Assembly (NCBI GenBank): GCA_910587915.1
Contig: CAJUOB010000009.1
Location: forward strand, 1 to 64,000
DNA length: 64,000 bases
From: an uncultured Muribaculaceae bacterium
Lineage (GTDB): Bacteria > Bacteroidota > Bacteroidia > Bacteroidales > Muribaculaceae
Reading direction: 5' to 3'
Positions within the stretch are counted from its first letter, which is position 1, and every line of letters begins with the position of its first letter. Below, piece by piece: positions 26,361 to 34,822 of the stretch. The notes under the pieces are model-generated. The model made no database searches and had not been told where the DNA came from. It saw only the letters and a program-made list of their open reading frames with translations. The translations under genes and the position numbers were made by a program.

Positions 26361-26389
26361 AATTTGTTGTATTTTAGCGTCGGGTTGCT

Positions 26390-26397
26390 TATCTTTG
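26390..26397 (+). promoter_or_regulatory. -7 promoter motif for the gal operon
   Basis: TATCTTTG matches TAnnTTTG, 82 nt before the galK ATG. A TTTG at 26363-26366 lies upstream but with a 23-nt spacer, longer than the usual 19-21. Confidence 0.5.
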
Positions 26398-26479
26398 CAC
26401 TACGTAACCAAAATCGGCTGTGTGCGGATTAGGTTGCACCAAACACTAAAATAAACACATTAAAAATACCTGACACACC

Positions 26480-27631
26480 ATGGAACTTCAGAACAAAATC
26501 GACTCGACTTTCGAATCTCGGTTCGGCGGTCACGGCACCATCTATGCCTCCGCCGGACGTATCAACCTCATAGGCGAACACACCGACTATAATGGTGGTT
26601 TCGTGTTCCCGGGCGCTATCGACAAGGTCATTATGGCCGAAATCCGCGCCAACGGTACCGATAAAGTACGTGTATATTCCATCGATATCGACGACTATGC
26701 CGAATTCGGTCTCACCGAAGCCGACGCTCCCTCCCAGTCATGGGCCCGCTACATCTTCGGCGTATGCCGCGAGGTGCTCAAGCGTGGTGGTAAGGTAGAA
26801 GGTTTCGACGCCGTATTTGCCGGCAATGTGCCTCTGGGCGCTGGTCTGAGCTCTTCTGCTGCTCTTGAATCCTGCTTCGCTTTTGCAGTGAACGATATGT
26901 TCAACGGCAACGCTATCGATAAGTTCGAGCTCGCCCGCATCGGACAGAGCACCGAACACAACTACTGCGGTGTCAACTGCGGTATTATGGACCAGTTCGC
27001 AAGTGTTTTCGGTAAGAAAGACCACCTGATGCGTCTCGACTGCCGCTCGATGGAGTACGAATATTTCCCCTTCGAGCCCAAGGGCTACTCTCTCGTGCTC
27101 GTGGACTCGGTTGTGAAGCACGAACTCGCCGATTCTCCCTATAACAAACGTCGTGCATCGTGCGAGCGCGTGGCCAAGCGCCTCGGCATCGAGACTCTCC
27201 GCGACGCCACCATGGAAATGCTCGACTCTGTCAAGAGCGACATCTCCGCCGAGGACTACTTCCGTGCAAAGTTCGTTATTGAAGAGAAAGAGCGTGTCCT
27301 CACCGTGTGCGACGCACTTGTGGCCGGCGACTACGATACCGTAGGCCGTTGCATGTACGAGACTCACCATGGCCTTTCGAAGGACTATGAGGTGAGCTGC
27401 GAGGAGCTCGACTTCCTCAACGATGTGGCCAAGGAATGCGGTGTCATCGGTTCGCGTATCATGGGCGGCGGTTTCGGTGGTTGCACCATCAACCTGGTGA
27501 AGGACGAGCTTCTTCCTGCTTTCATCGCCACTGCCAAGACCAGCTTCAACGAGAAGTATGGCCACGAGCCCAAAATCTACGAAGTAATTATCAGCGACGG
27601 TGCCCGCAAGGTGGCCGAAGCTGCTCATTGA
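26480..27631 (+). CDS. galK: galactokinase
   Basis: Phosphorylates alpha-D-galactose at C1 with ATP, first kinase step of the Leloir pathway. 383 residues, the family's usual length. GHMP-kinase motifs: GRINLIGEHTDYNGGFVFPG (about 27-46, the galactokinase signature), PLGAGLSSSAALES (about 117-130, ATP phosphate loop) and GGGFGGCTINLV (about 330). CGVNCGIMDQFASVFG contains the catalytic Asp. A long AT-rich leader precedes the start. It leads galK-galE-galM-nucleotidyltransferase. Confidence 0.96.
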   Translation: MELQNKIDSTFESRFGGHGTIYASAGRINLIGEHTDYNGGFVFPGAIDKVIMAEIRANGTDKVRVYSIDIDDYAEFGLTEADAPSQSWARYIFGVCREVLKRGGKVEGFDAVFAGNVPLGAGLSSSAALESCFAFAVNDMFNGNAIDKFELARIGQSTEHNYCGVNCGIMDQFASVFGKKDHLMRLDCRSMEYEYFPFEPKGYSLVLVDSVVKHELADSPYNKRRASCERVAKRLGIETLRDATMEMLDSVKSDISAEDYFRAKFVIEEKERVLTVCDALVAGDYDTVGRCMYETHHGLSKDYEVSCEELDFLNDVAKECGVIGSRIMGGGFGGCTINLVKDELLPAFIATAKTSFNEKYGHEPKIYEVIISDGARKVAEAAH

Positions 27632-27672
27632 TTGCTTGGATTGCCATAATCCCTGCAGTTGAAAATTTTTCA

Positions 27673-27716
27673 GTTGATAAGTTCTGCCATTGCTCCCAAC
27701 GGCCGGACTTATCAAC
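27673..27716 (+). other. stem-loop between galK and galE
   Basis: GTTGATAAGTTC (27673-27684) pairs with GGACTTATCAAC (27705-27716), 12 bp with one G-U and a 20-base loop, 22 nt before the galE ATG. No T-run follows, so it could be an mRNA processing or attenuation site inside the operon. Confidence 0.6.
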
Positions 27717-27738
27717 TTCTTAAACTCATAAACACAAA

Positions 27739-28761
27739 ATGAAAGAAACAGTATTGGTGTCCGGCGGTGCCGGATATATAGGCACCCACACTACCGTGGC
27801 TCTGATTGAGGCCGGATACGATGTGGTGGTTATCGATAATTTCTCGAATTCCGAACCATCGGCAATCGAAGGAGTGGAAAAAATCGTGGGTCGCAAAATC
27901 ACTTTTGAGGAAGTCGACACTTGCGATAAAGCCGCTCTCCGCGGTGTGTTTGAGCGTCATCAGTTCAATACCGTCATTCACTTCGCTGCCTACAAGGCTG
28001 TGGGCGAATCGATGTCCGAGCCTCTGAAGTACTACCAGAACAATCTCGTGTCCTACATGAATATTCTGGAAATGATGAAGGAATTCAACCGTCCCAACAT
28101 ACTGTTCTCTTCATCGGCCACTGTATATGGCGATGCCGAGGTGCTTCCCGTCACCGAGCAGACCCCCCGTCAGCCGGCTACATCGCCCTACGGCAACACC
28201 AAGCAGATTGCCGAAGATATACTCCGCGACTGCTGCCGTGCCTACGAAGGCATGTATGGCATAGCTCTCCGGTACTTCAATCCTATCGGTGCGCATCCGT
28301 CGGCTCTTATCGGCGAACTGCCCCGTGGTGTGCCCAACAACCTCGTGCCTTTCATCACCCAGACTGCCGCCGGTATTCGCGAATGCCTTTCGGTATTTGG
28401 CGACGACTACGACACCGCCGACGGCACATGTCTCCGCGACTACATCGACGTCAACGACCTTGCCAAGGCCCATGTCGCTGCTGTGAACCGCATGACAGCT
28501 CACAAGATGGATGCCAAGTACGAAATTTTCAACGTAGGCACGGGCAATCCTGTATCGGTGCTCGAACTCGTCACACGCTTCGAGAAAGCAAACAATCTCA
28601 AACTCAACTATAAGATTGTAGGACGTCGTCCCGGCGACGTTCCCGCTGTATGGGCTGATACCGCACTGGCCAACGAAGTGCTCGGCTGGAAGGCTGAGTG
28701 CGATCTCGACGACACATTGCGCTCGTCGTGGGCTTGGGAAAAGCACATACGCAACATCTGA
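27739..28761 (+). CDS. galE: UDP-glucose 4-epimerase
   Basis: Interconverts UDP-galactose and UDP-glucose using tightly bound NAD. Extended short-chain dehydrogenase, 340 residues: Rossmann loop GGAGYIGTHT at 9-18, SSSATVYG around 124-131 and catalytic YGNTK (Tyr151, Lys155). FNPIGAHPSALIGE and CLRDYIDVNDL are further GalE landmarks. Second gene of the galactose cluster, 107 nt after galK with a stem-loop between, 23 nt before galM. Confidence 0.96.
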   Translation: MKETVLVSGGAGYIGTHTTVALIEAGYDVVVIDNFSNSEPSAIEGVEKIVGRKITFEEVDTCDKAALRGVFERHQFNTVIHFAAYKAVGESMSEPLKYYQNNLVSYMNILEMMKEFNRPNILFSSSATVYGDAEVLPVTEQTPRQPATSPYGNTKQIAEDILRDCCRAYEGMYGIALRYFNPIGAHPSALIGELPRGVPNNLVPFITQTAAGIRECLSVFGDDYDTADGTCLRDYIDVNDLAKAHVAAVNRMTAHKMDAKYEIFNVGTGNPVSVLELVTRFEKANNLKLNYKIVGRRPGDVPAVWADTALANEVLGWKAECDLDDTLRSSWAWEKHIRNI

Positions 28762-28784
28762 ACTCTCTTCAACCCGCTATTATA

Positions 28785-29831
28785 ATGATAAAAAAAGATA
28801 GTGCAGCCTCACCGCTTGGCGAGATTCAGCTGCTTACAATAGTAAATGCATCCGGTGCTTCCGTGGTCCTCACCAATGTTGGTGCCGGAATTGTGGCCGT
28901 GAATGTGCCCGACCGAAATGGAAATCTCGATGACGTGGCTCTGGGATATGCCGATCCGGTCGATTACATCGGCGATGGCCCATGTGCCGGAAAAATCCCC
29001 GGTCGCTATGCAAACCGCATCGCCGGAGGTGTGTTCCACATCAATGGTCTCGAATATCATCTGCCCATCAACAACGGGCCCAATAGTCTACATGGTGGTC
29101 CCGACGGATTCAACAACCGTCTGTGGACCGTAGTGTCGGCCGAGGGTTGCAAAGTGGTGTTCGAGTATGTAGCGGCCGACGGAGAGGCCGGATATCCCGG
29201 CGAACTCACAGCTCGCGCTGAATATGAGTGGACCGACGAAAACGAACTCAAACTCACCCTCGGAGCCACTACTACGGCCAAGACAGTAGTGAACCTCACT
29301 AATCATGCCTATTGGAACCTTGCCGGACACGATTCCGGAAATGTGCTCGGTGCCACAATGCGTCTCAACGCTTCGAACTATCTCCCCACCGACGAGGTGC
29401 AGATTCCTACAGGGGCGCTCGAGCCCGTGGCCGGCACTCCTATGGATTTCACTGCAGCCAAGGAAATCGGCAAGGATATAGAGGCCGATTTCACTGCCTT
29501 GAAAATTGGTAAAGGTTACGATCACTGTTGGGTGGTCGACAACTGGAAGCCCGGGCATGTGCAGCCTGTGGCATGGCTTGCCGACGAGAAGTCGGGACGC
29601 GTGCTCGAAGTCTCTACCGATCAGCCCGGCATTCAGGTATATACAGGCAACTGGCTCGCAGGATGTCCTGCCAACAAGGCCGGTCGGAGCTACAACGACT
29701 ACGATGGCGTGGCTATCGAATGTCAGGATTTTCCCGATGCTCCGAATAAGCCCGCTTTCCCTTCCACCCTTCTCGAACCCGGGCAGAAGTATGAACGCCA
29801 TATCAATTTCAAATTCACAACCAAAATATGA
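28785..29831 (+). CDS. galM: aldose 1-epimerase (mutarotase), cytoplasmic
   Basis: Interconverts alpha and beta anomers of galactose or glucose so that GalK receives the alpha form. 348 residues; the start at 28785 gives a protein without a signal peptide, whereas the earlier in-frame start lies inside galE. Landmarks: GRYANRIAGGVF, NNGPNSLHGGPDGFN (catalytic His region), VNLTNHAYWNLAGH (second His) and, near the end, the catalytic Glu in VAIECQDFPDAPN. Its stop overlaps the next gene by four bases (ATGA). A second, lipoprotein mutarotase lies at 61498. Confidence 0.94.
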   Translation: MIKKDSAASPLGEIQLLTIVNASGASVVLTNVGAGIVAVNVPDRNGNLDDVALGYADPVDYIGDGPCAGKIPGRYANRIAGGVFHINGLEYHLPINNGPNSLHGGPDGFNNRLWTVVSAEGCKVVFEYVAADGEAGYPGELTARAEYEWTDENELKLTLGATTTAKTVVNLTNHAYWNLAGHDSGNVLGATMRLNASNYLPTDEVQIPTGALEPVAGTPMDFTAAKEIGKDIEADFTALKIGKGYDHCWVVDNWKPGHVQPVAWLADEKSGRVLEVSTDQPGIQVYTGNWLAGCPANKAGRSYNDYDGVAIECQDFPDAPNKPAFPSTLLEPGQKYERHINFKFTTKI

Positions 29832-30739
29832 AACCAACACTATTCATTCTTGCTGCCGGCATGGGTAGCCGCTACGGTGGCCTTAAGCAGCTCGACGGTC
29901 TTGGCCCCAATGGCGAGACTATCATGGACTATTCTGTCTTCGATGCCATCCGCGCCGGTTTCGGCAAAGTGGTGTTCGTTATCCGCAAGGATTTCGAGGC
30001 CGATTTCCGCGAGAAAATTCTTTCCAAATATGAGGGCGTAGTGCCTGTGGACGTCGTTTTCCAGGCTATCGACAAACTCCCCGAAGGTTACACCTGCCCC
30101 GCCGACCGCACAAAGCCCTGGGGTACCAACCACGCTGTGCTTATGGGCAAGGATGCCATCAAGGAACCTTTCGCTGTAATCAATGCCGACGACTTCTACG
30201 GTCGCGATGCATTCGAGGTTATAGCTAAGGAACTCATGCGTCCCCGCGACCGTAAGGGCGATTACTGCATGGTCGGTTTCCGTGTAGGCAACACCATGAC
30301 AGAGAATGGCTCGGTTGCCCGTGGCGTTTGCGAGAACAAGGACGGCTTCCTTTCGTCTGTTGTAGAGCGCACTGCAATCAGCTACGATCCTGAACACCGT
30401 ATTGTGTTCACCGACGAAAATGGTCAGGTGCAGACTCTCGAACCCAACACTCCCGTGTCGATGAACATGTGGGGATTCACTCCCGACTACTTCGATTTCA
30501 GCGAGCGTGAATTCGTGAAGTTCCTCGACCACGACCTCAATACTCCCAAAGCCGAGTTCTTCATTCCTCTCTGCATCGATACCCTCATCAACAGTGGCGA
30601 GGCTACCGTCAAAGTTCTCGATACCGACTCCAAGTGGTTCGGCGTCACCTACAGTGCCGACCGTCCTGCTGTTGTCGAAAAGTTCGCCCAGCTTGCTGCC
30701 GATGGTGAATATCCCACCCCTCTTTTCCCTAAGAAATAA
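29828..30739 (+). CDS. sugar nucleotidyltransferase (NTP transferase family)
   Basis: 303-residue cytoplasmic protein with the nucleotidyltransferase signature LAAGMGSRYGGLKQLDGLGP near the N-terminus (NTP-binding loop with the KQL segment), and VINADDFYGRDAF holding the Asp that binds the catalytic metal. This is the NDP-sugar pyrophosphorylase fold. The ATGA overlap with galM ties it tightly to galactose genes. No galT is present in the cluster, so activation of galactose 1-phosphate to UDP-galactose is a reasonable proposal, but the substrate is an inference from context. Confidence 0.85.
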   Translation: MKPTLFILAAGMGSRYGGLKQLDGLGPNGETIMDYSVFDAIRAGFGKVVFVIRKDFEADFREKILSKYEGVVPVDVVFQAIDKLPEGYTCPADRTKPWGTNHAVLMGKDAIKEPFAVINADDFYGRDAFEVIAKELMRPRDRKGDYCMVGFRVGNTMTENGSVARGVCENKDGFLSSVVERTAISYDPEHRIVFTDENGQVQTLEPNTPVSMNMWGFTPDYFDFSEREFVKFLDHDLNTPKAEFFIPLCIDTLINSGEATVKVLDTDSKWFGVTYSADRPAVVEKFAQLAADGEYPTPLFPKK

Positions 30740-30761
30740 TCGGTTGGATTATACAGTTCTG

Positions 30762-30798
30762 AAGGCGTCCGCTATTGTGGACGCCTTTAATTTTTTTT
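30762..30798 (+). terminator. Rho-independent terminator of the gal operon
   Basis: AAGGCGTCC (30762-30770) and GGACGCCTT (30779-30787) form a perfect 9-bp stem with an 8-base loop, followed by eight T (30791-30798). Confidence 0.88.
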
Positions 30799-30836
30799 AA
30801 CGGGTAAACGGCCGGGTAACAGTTGACAAAGGTTTA

Positions 30837-30982
30837 TTTCTCGAAAACATGTTTTTAAACATATTTTTGCGCAACACGTTGTAGGGGTGCTTGTTATGGG
30901 CTGTTTTTGGCTATTTGTAAAATGCATTAATTATTTTTAAACATGAAATTCTTCCCAAAAAGCCTGAAAATGACTATCTTTG
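30837..30982 (+). promoter_or_regulatory. possible tandem promoters of ndk
   Basis: Two -7 motifs occur in the 276-base gap before ndk: TATTTTTG at 30862-30869, with TTTC at 30837-30840 (one mismatch, spacer 21), and TATCTTTG at 30975-30982 without a clear upstream partner. The rest of the gap is AT-rich and I see no small gene in it. Confidence 0.45.
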
Positions 30983-31015
30983 GGAAACAAAATCCCCTAT
31001 ATTTAAAGAACCTTA

Positions 31016-31486
31016 ATGCCCGTCATGGAGCAAACATTTATAATACTTAAACCGTCGACCATTTCTCGCAGCCTTGTGGGCGATGTGATTACCCGCTTCC
31101 AGCGCAAGGGTCTGCAGATTACCGGCATCAAAATGATGGAACTCAGCGAGGCAGTGCTCCGCGAGCACTATGCGCATCTCGTCGATCGTCCTTTCTTCCC
31201 CCTGATCCTTCAGTCGATGATGGCTACACCCGTCATCGTCATGGTCCTTAAAGGCAAGGATGCAGTGTCGGTGGTGCGTTCGATGGTTGGTGCCACCAAT
31301 TGCCGTGTGGCTGCTCCGGGTACCATCCGTGGCGATTTCGGCATGAGCGGTCAGGAAAACATCGTACATGCTTCCGATAGCCCCGAAAACGCAGTTATCG
31401 AGATCAACCGTTTTTTCAAACCCGAAGAAATCTTCGACTATACTCTCCCCACTCTCGCCGCCACATACTCCTCCGACGAGCTTTAA
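31016..31486 (+). CDS. ndk: nucleoside diphosphate kinase
   Basis: Transfers the gamma phosphate of NTPs to NDPs through a phosphohistidine. 156 residues from 31016, or 153 from the ATG at 31025, which begins with the family-like MEQTFIILKPS. The active-site segment is GQENIVHASDSPENA, with the catalytic His at about 118. KGKDAVSVVRSMVGATN and PGTIRGDFGMS are the nucleotide-binding segments. The C-terminus (TYSSDEL) is slightly longer than in E. coli. Monocistronic; the next gene starts 50 nt later and is unrelated. Confidence 0.96.
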   Translation: MPVMEQTFIILKPSTISRSLVGDVITRFQRKGLQITGIKMMELSEAVLREHYAHLVDRPFFPLILQSMMATPVIVMVLKGKDAVSVVRSMVGATNCRVAAPGTIRGDFGMSGQENIVHASDSPENAVIEINRFFKPEEIFDYTLPTLAATYSSDEL

Positions 31487-31536
31487 GCAATATAAACCAA
31501 AGTCATACGCATAAATCGCATACAGCTTAGAATATA

Positions 31537-32526
31537 ATGCTCTCCTGTATAAATAAAACCATTTTAGCGGGTGCCGCAGCCCTTCTCTGCGGCTTTGGCG
31601 TAATGGCCGAAGACCTTGAGTTCCGTCTTCCAGCCAGCCATGCAGCCAGCCATGACAATCTTCTCGCAAATCAAGGCAACGCCGGCATATCGGTAGAAAA
31701 TACATCGAAATATCTCGAGGAGCTCTTCAGTGAAGAGGAAGAGCCGGAGTTCGATATCTACACCGAAGGTTGGGATAGTCAGGCAGTGAATTGCTATACA
31801 AGCTCGCAGGTGCCGAACAGCGCTGTTATAGACGTCACAAACTTTGCCATTCCTCATCCCGGCTACATCACATCGCCCTATGGCTACCGCCGACGTTTCC
31901 GTCGCATGCACAAAGGTGTCGACCTCAAACTTAATATCGGCGATACCATACGCGCTGCCTTCGACGGAAAAGTGCGCATAGTCCGCAATCAGGGCGCCCG
32001 CAAAGGCTATGGCAAATATATCGTTATCCGCCACACCAATCAGCTCGAGACTGTCTACGGTCACTTGTCGGAATGGCTCGTTGAGCCCGACCAGTATGTA
32101 AAAGCTGGCGATCCCATTGCTCTTGGTGGTAACACAGGCCGTTCTACCGGCCCTCATCTGCATTTCGAGACCCGCTACATGGGCTATGCCATCAACCCAT
32201 GCGCTATCTTCGACTTTGCCAACCAGACTACCCATACCGACACTTATACTTTCACCAAACAGACCTATCAGAACGCCCGCAACTTCTCGCCGTCGGCAAA
32301 CAGCGAATATGCCAAGGAGTATCTGAAGAAAAATCCCCCCAAACCATATGTGCGTAATTCCGGTTCTAAGACCGGAGCGGGTTCGTCGACATATCGTGTG
32401 AAGAAAGGCGATTCTCTCAGCAAGATTGCATCGAGGAATGGTACTACCGTTGCCCGTCTATGCCGTCTGAATGGCCTCAAAGCTAATTCCAAGCTCCAGA
32501 TTGGTCAGAAAATAAAACTGAGATAA
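31537..32526 (+). CDS. M23 family peptidase with LysM domain
   Basis: Secreted 329-residue cell-wall hydrolase. Signal peptide MLSCINKTILAGAAALLCGFGVMAED; an acidic linker (SEEEEPEFD) follows; the M23 zinc-peptidase domain spans about 115-225, with MHKGVDLKL (His and Asp ligands), VYGHLSEW and PHLHFETRY (HxH ligand). A C-terminal LysM repeat (YRVKKGDSLSKIASRNG...LQIGQKIKLR, about 285-329) binds peptidoglycan. Ligands look complete, so it is probably an active endopeptidase rather than a NlpD/EnvC-type activator. Role in cell separation or remodelling is inferred. Confidence 0.92.
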   Translation: MLSCINKTILAGAAALLCGFGVMAEDLEFRLPASHAASHDNLLANQGNAGISVENTSKYLEELFSEEEEPEFDIYTEGWDSQAVNCYTSSQVPNSAVIDVTNFAIPHPGYITSPYGYRRRFRRMHKGVDLKLNIGDTIRAAFDGKVRIVRNQGARKGYGKYIVIRHTNQLETVYGHLSEWLVEPDQYVKAGDPIALGGNTGRSTGPHLHFETRYMGYAINPCAIFDFANQTTHTDTYTFTKQTYQNARNFSPSANSEYAKEYLKKNPPKPYVRNSGSKTGAGSSTYRVKKGDSLSKIASRNGTTVARLCRLNGLKANSKLQIGQKIKLR

Positions 32527-32590
32527 TATCATAACCCAGCATAATAGTGCCGACTCCCACGAGCCGGCATTTTTTCAATCTATATTATAT

Positions 32591-33433
32591 ATGAATACTA
32601 TATCAAACGAAGAATTCGGTGGCGAGCGTCCTCTGTTTGCTGTCCGCGATCTGCGACTTGAACATGTCACCATACACGCCGGTGAGTCGGCTTTGAAATG
32701 TACCCGCAATATCGAGGCGGAAGATTGTCGCTTCGAAGGAAAATACCCCTTCTGGCACACCGATGGTTTCCGCGTGGAAAACTGTCTGTTCACACCCGGA
32801 GCTCGGGCTGCTCTGTGGTATTCACGAGGTCTTGTAATGCGCGATACTCTTGTCGAGGCTCCCAAGATGTTCCGCGAGATGACTGGGGTCGACCTTGCCC
32901 GTGTCCGCATTCCCGATGCACAGGAAACTCTGTGGCATTGCCGTGAGATAAAAATGCGCGATGTGGAAGTGGCTAATGCCGACTACCTGTTCATGCACTG
33001 CAGCGATATCGACATCAATGGCTATCGTCAGCAGGGTAATTATTCATTTCAGTACTGCAGCAATGTGGTTATCCGAAACGCTCATATCGATTCTAAGGAC
33101 GCATTCTGGAACACAGATAATGTAACGGTCTACGACTCTGAAATCACCGGTGAGTATCTTGGCTGGCATTCGCGCAATCTCCGTCTTGTGAATTGTCGTA
33201 TCTCCGGCACTCAGCCTCTATGCTATGCAAAGGGACTCATTGTGGAGAATTGCACTTTCGCCGATGATTGCGATCTCGCGTTCGAGGACAGCGAACTTCG
33301 CGCCGATATCAAGGGACCGATTACATCGGTGAAGAATCCATGTGCCGGTTCCATTGTTGCCGATTCTATAGGCGAGATTATAATCGATGAGCATGTGCTC
33401 GAACCCGCCGACTGCAAAATATCTATCCGATGA
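32591..33433 (+). CDS. DUF3737 family protein (right-handed beta-helix)
   Basis: 280 residues, no signal peptide. The chain repeats a pattern of short beta turns every ~20 residues (LEHVTIHAG, RNIEAEDCRFEG, DGFRVENCLFTPG, NLRLVNCRISG, GLIVENCTFAD), typical of a pectin-lyase-like parallel beta-helix; MNTISNEEFGGERPLFAVRDL matches DUF3737. Function is unknown for the family. Its stop overlaps the start of a PatB-like C-S lyase gene by four bases, a coupling that suggests a shared but undefined task. Confidence 0.82.
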   Translation: MNTISNEEFGGERPLFAVRDLRLEHVTIHAGESALKCTRNIEAEDCRFEGKYPFWHTDGFRVENCLFTPGARAALWYSRGLVMRDTLVEAPKMFREMTGVDLARVRIPDAQETLWHCREIKMRDVEVANADYLFMHCSDIDINGYRQQGNYSFQYCSNVVIRNAHIDSKDAFWNTDNVTVYDSEITGEYLGWHSRNLRLVNCRISGTQPLCYAKGLIVENCTFADDCDLAFEDSELRADIKGPITSVKNPCAGSIVADSIGEIIIDEHVLEPADCKISIR

Positions 33434-34623
33434 GCCTCTACGATTTCGACAAAACGCCCGATCGTCGGGGTAGCGGCTCATATAAGTGGGATAGTACGTC
33501 CGACGGCGTTATTCCCCTATGGGTTGCCGACATGGATTTCCCTACAGCCCCTGCCGTGATAGATGCCTTGCGCCGACGGGTAGAGCATGGTGTGTTCGGC
33601 TACACAAAAGTAGGAGCCGACTATTACAATGCTTGCATCGATTGGTTCTCATCGCGCCATGGATGGACATTCGACGCCGGATGGGTTGTGTACACATCGG
33701 GTGTTGTGCCGGCAGTCTCTGCTATTATAAAGGCAATGACGGTGCCCGGCGACAAGGTTATTCTGCAGACACCGGCATTCAATTGTTTTTACTCCTCAAT
33801 CAGGAATAATGGCTGTGAGCTGGCCGCAAACATGCTTCTTCGCGATGCCGATGGCCACTATAGCATAGATTTCGACAATCTCGAGATGCTGGCCACCGAT
33901 CCTCGTGCCAAAGTTCTCGTGCTCTGCAACCCACACAACCCGTCGGGCCGTGTGTGGTCGCGCGATGAACTGGAGAGAGTAGGGCGCATATGCCTCGAGC
34001 ACGATGTTTTTGTAATTTCCGATGAGATTCATTGCGAGCTCACATATGGAGATACCGTATATACTCCCTATGGCAGTCTTGGCGATGAATTCCTGCGTCG
34101 GGCTGCCATTTGTGTCTCCCCGAGCAAGGCTTTCAACATTGCCGGCTTGCAGATTGCCAATATTGTTGCGGCCGATAGCACTGTGCGTGCACGTATCGAC
34201 CGCGCGATAAACGATAACGAAGTCTGCGATGTCAATCCATTTGGAGTGGTCGCTACAATTGCCGCATATAATCTTGGTAAGGAGTGGCTCGACGCCCTTC
34301 GCCAATATATATGGAATAATTATCGGTGTGCATGCCAATACATAGAGACACATCTCCCTTTCTGCCGCATCACACCCCTTGAGGGAACGTATCTGCTTTG
34401 GCTTGATGTCAGTGCATGCTCTGTGCCGGTTGGCGATCTGTGTAGCATGCTCGAACGTGAATTCAAGGTGCGTCTGAGCCCCGGAACTGATTACGGTCCC
34501 GGTGGTGAAGGCTTCGTCAGAATCAACCTCGCATGCCCTCGTGCCAGGCTTCTCGAAGGGTTGTCGAGGTTTGCCGATGGACTTAAAAATGTGTTACATC
34601 ACAGTGACAAAAATGTAATGTAA
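33430..34623 (+). CDS. PatB/MalY-type pyridoxal-phosphate C-S lyase
   Basis: 397-residue fold-type I PLP enzyme. MSLYDFDKTPDRRGSGSYKWD and VIPLWVADMDFPTAPAV are the PatB/MalY opening; CNPHNPSGRVWSRDEL is the aminotransferase class I/II core; VSPSKAFNIAGLQ carries the Schiff-base Lys. Such enzymes split cystathionine or cysteine into pyruvate, ammonia and a thiol (hydrogen sulfide from cysteine), though true aminotransferase activity is an alternative. Coupled by ATGA overlap to DUF3737. An 8-bp inverted repeat (34592-34599/34618-34625) straddles its stop. Confidence 0.88.
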   Translation: MSLYDFDKTPDRRGSGSYKWDSTSDGVIPLWVADMDFPTAPAVIDALRRRVEHGVFGYTKVGADYYNACIDWFSSRHGWTFDAGWVVYTSGVVPAVSAIIKAMTVPGDKVILQTPAFNCFYSSIRNNGCELAANMLLRDADGHYSIDFDNLEMLATDPRAKVLVLCNPHNPSGRVWSRDELERVGRICLEHDVFVISDEIHCELTYGDTVYTPYGSLGDEFLRRAAICVSPSKAFNIAGLQIANIVAADSTVRARIDRAINDNEVCDVNPFGVVATIAAYNLGKEWLDALRQYIWNNYRCACQYIETHLPFCRITPLEGTYLLWLDVSACSVPVGDLCSMLEREFKVRLSPGTDYGPGGEGFVRINLACPRARLLEGLSRFADGLKNVLHHSDKNVM

Positions 34624-34727
34624 CAATTGTGTAACAAAATTGTATACTCGCAAATGGTTGATATATAACTATTTGTGGGTATATTTTATGTCAATATTTT
34701 AAATTAACATATTTTTACATTAAAAAT

Positions 34728-34758
34728 ATTGCATCGTGTGAATTTCGCCATAATTTTG
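34728..34758 (+). promoter_or_regulatory. promoter of the ECF sigma gene
   Basis: TAATTTTG at 34751-34758 matches the -7 box; ATTG at 34728-34731 (one mismatch to TTTG) lies 19 nt upstream. This looks like a housekeeping promoter, not an ECF-type autoregulated one. The rest of the 199-base gap upstream is very AT-rich and shows no gene. Confidence 0.6.
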
Positions 34759-34822
34759 GAATGTCAAACAAAAAGAGACACTCCAAACAACCGAAAAAAC
34801 TAACTTCAAAATCATCATAATT

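Noticed and set aside
34592..34625. 8-bp inverted repeat overlapping the PatB-like stop codon as a terminator.
   Set aside because: Low GC (TGTTACAT/ATGTAACA) and no T-run directly after; too weak to list as a terminator.
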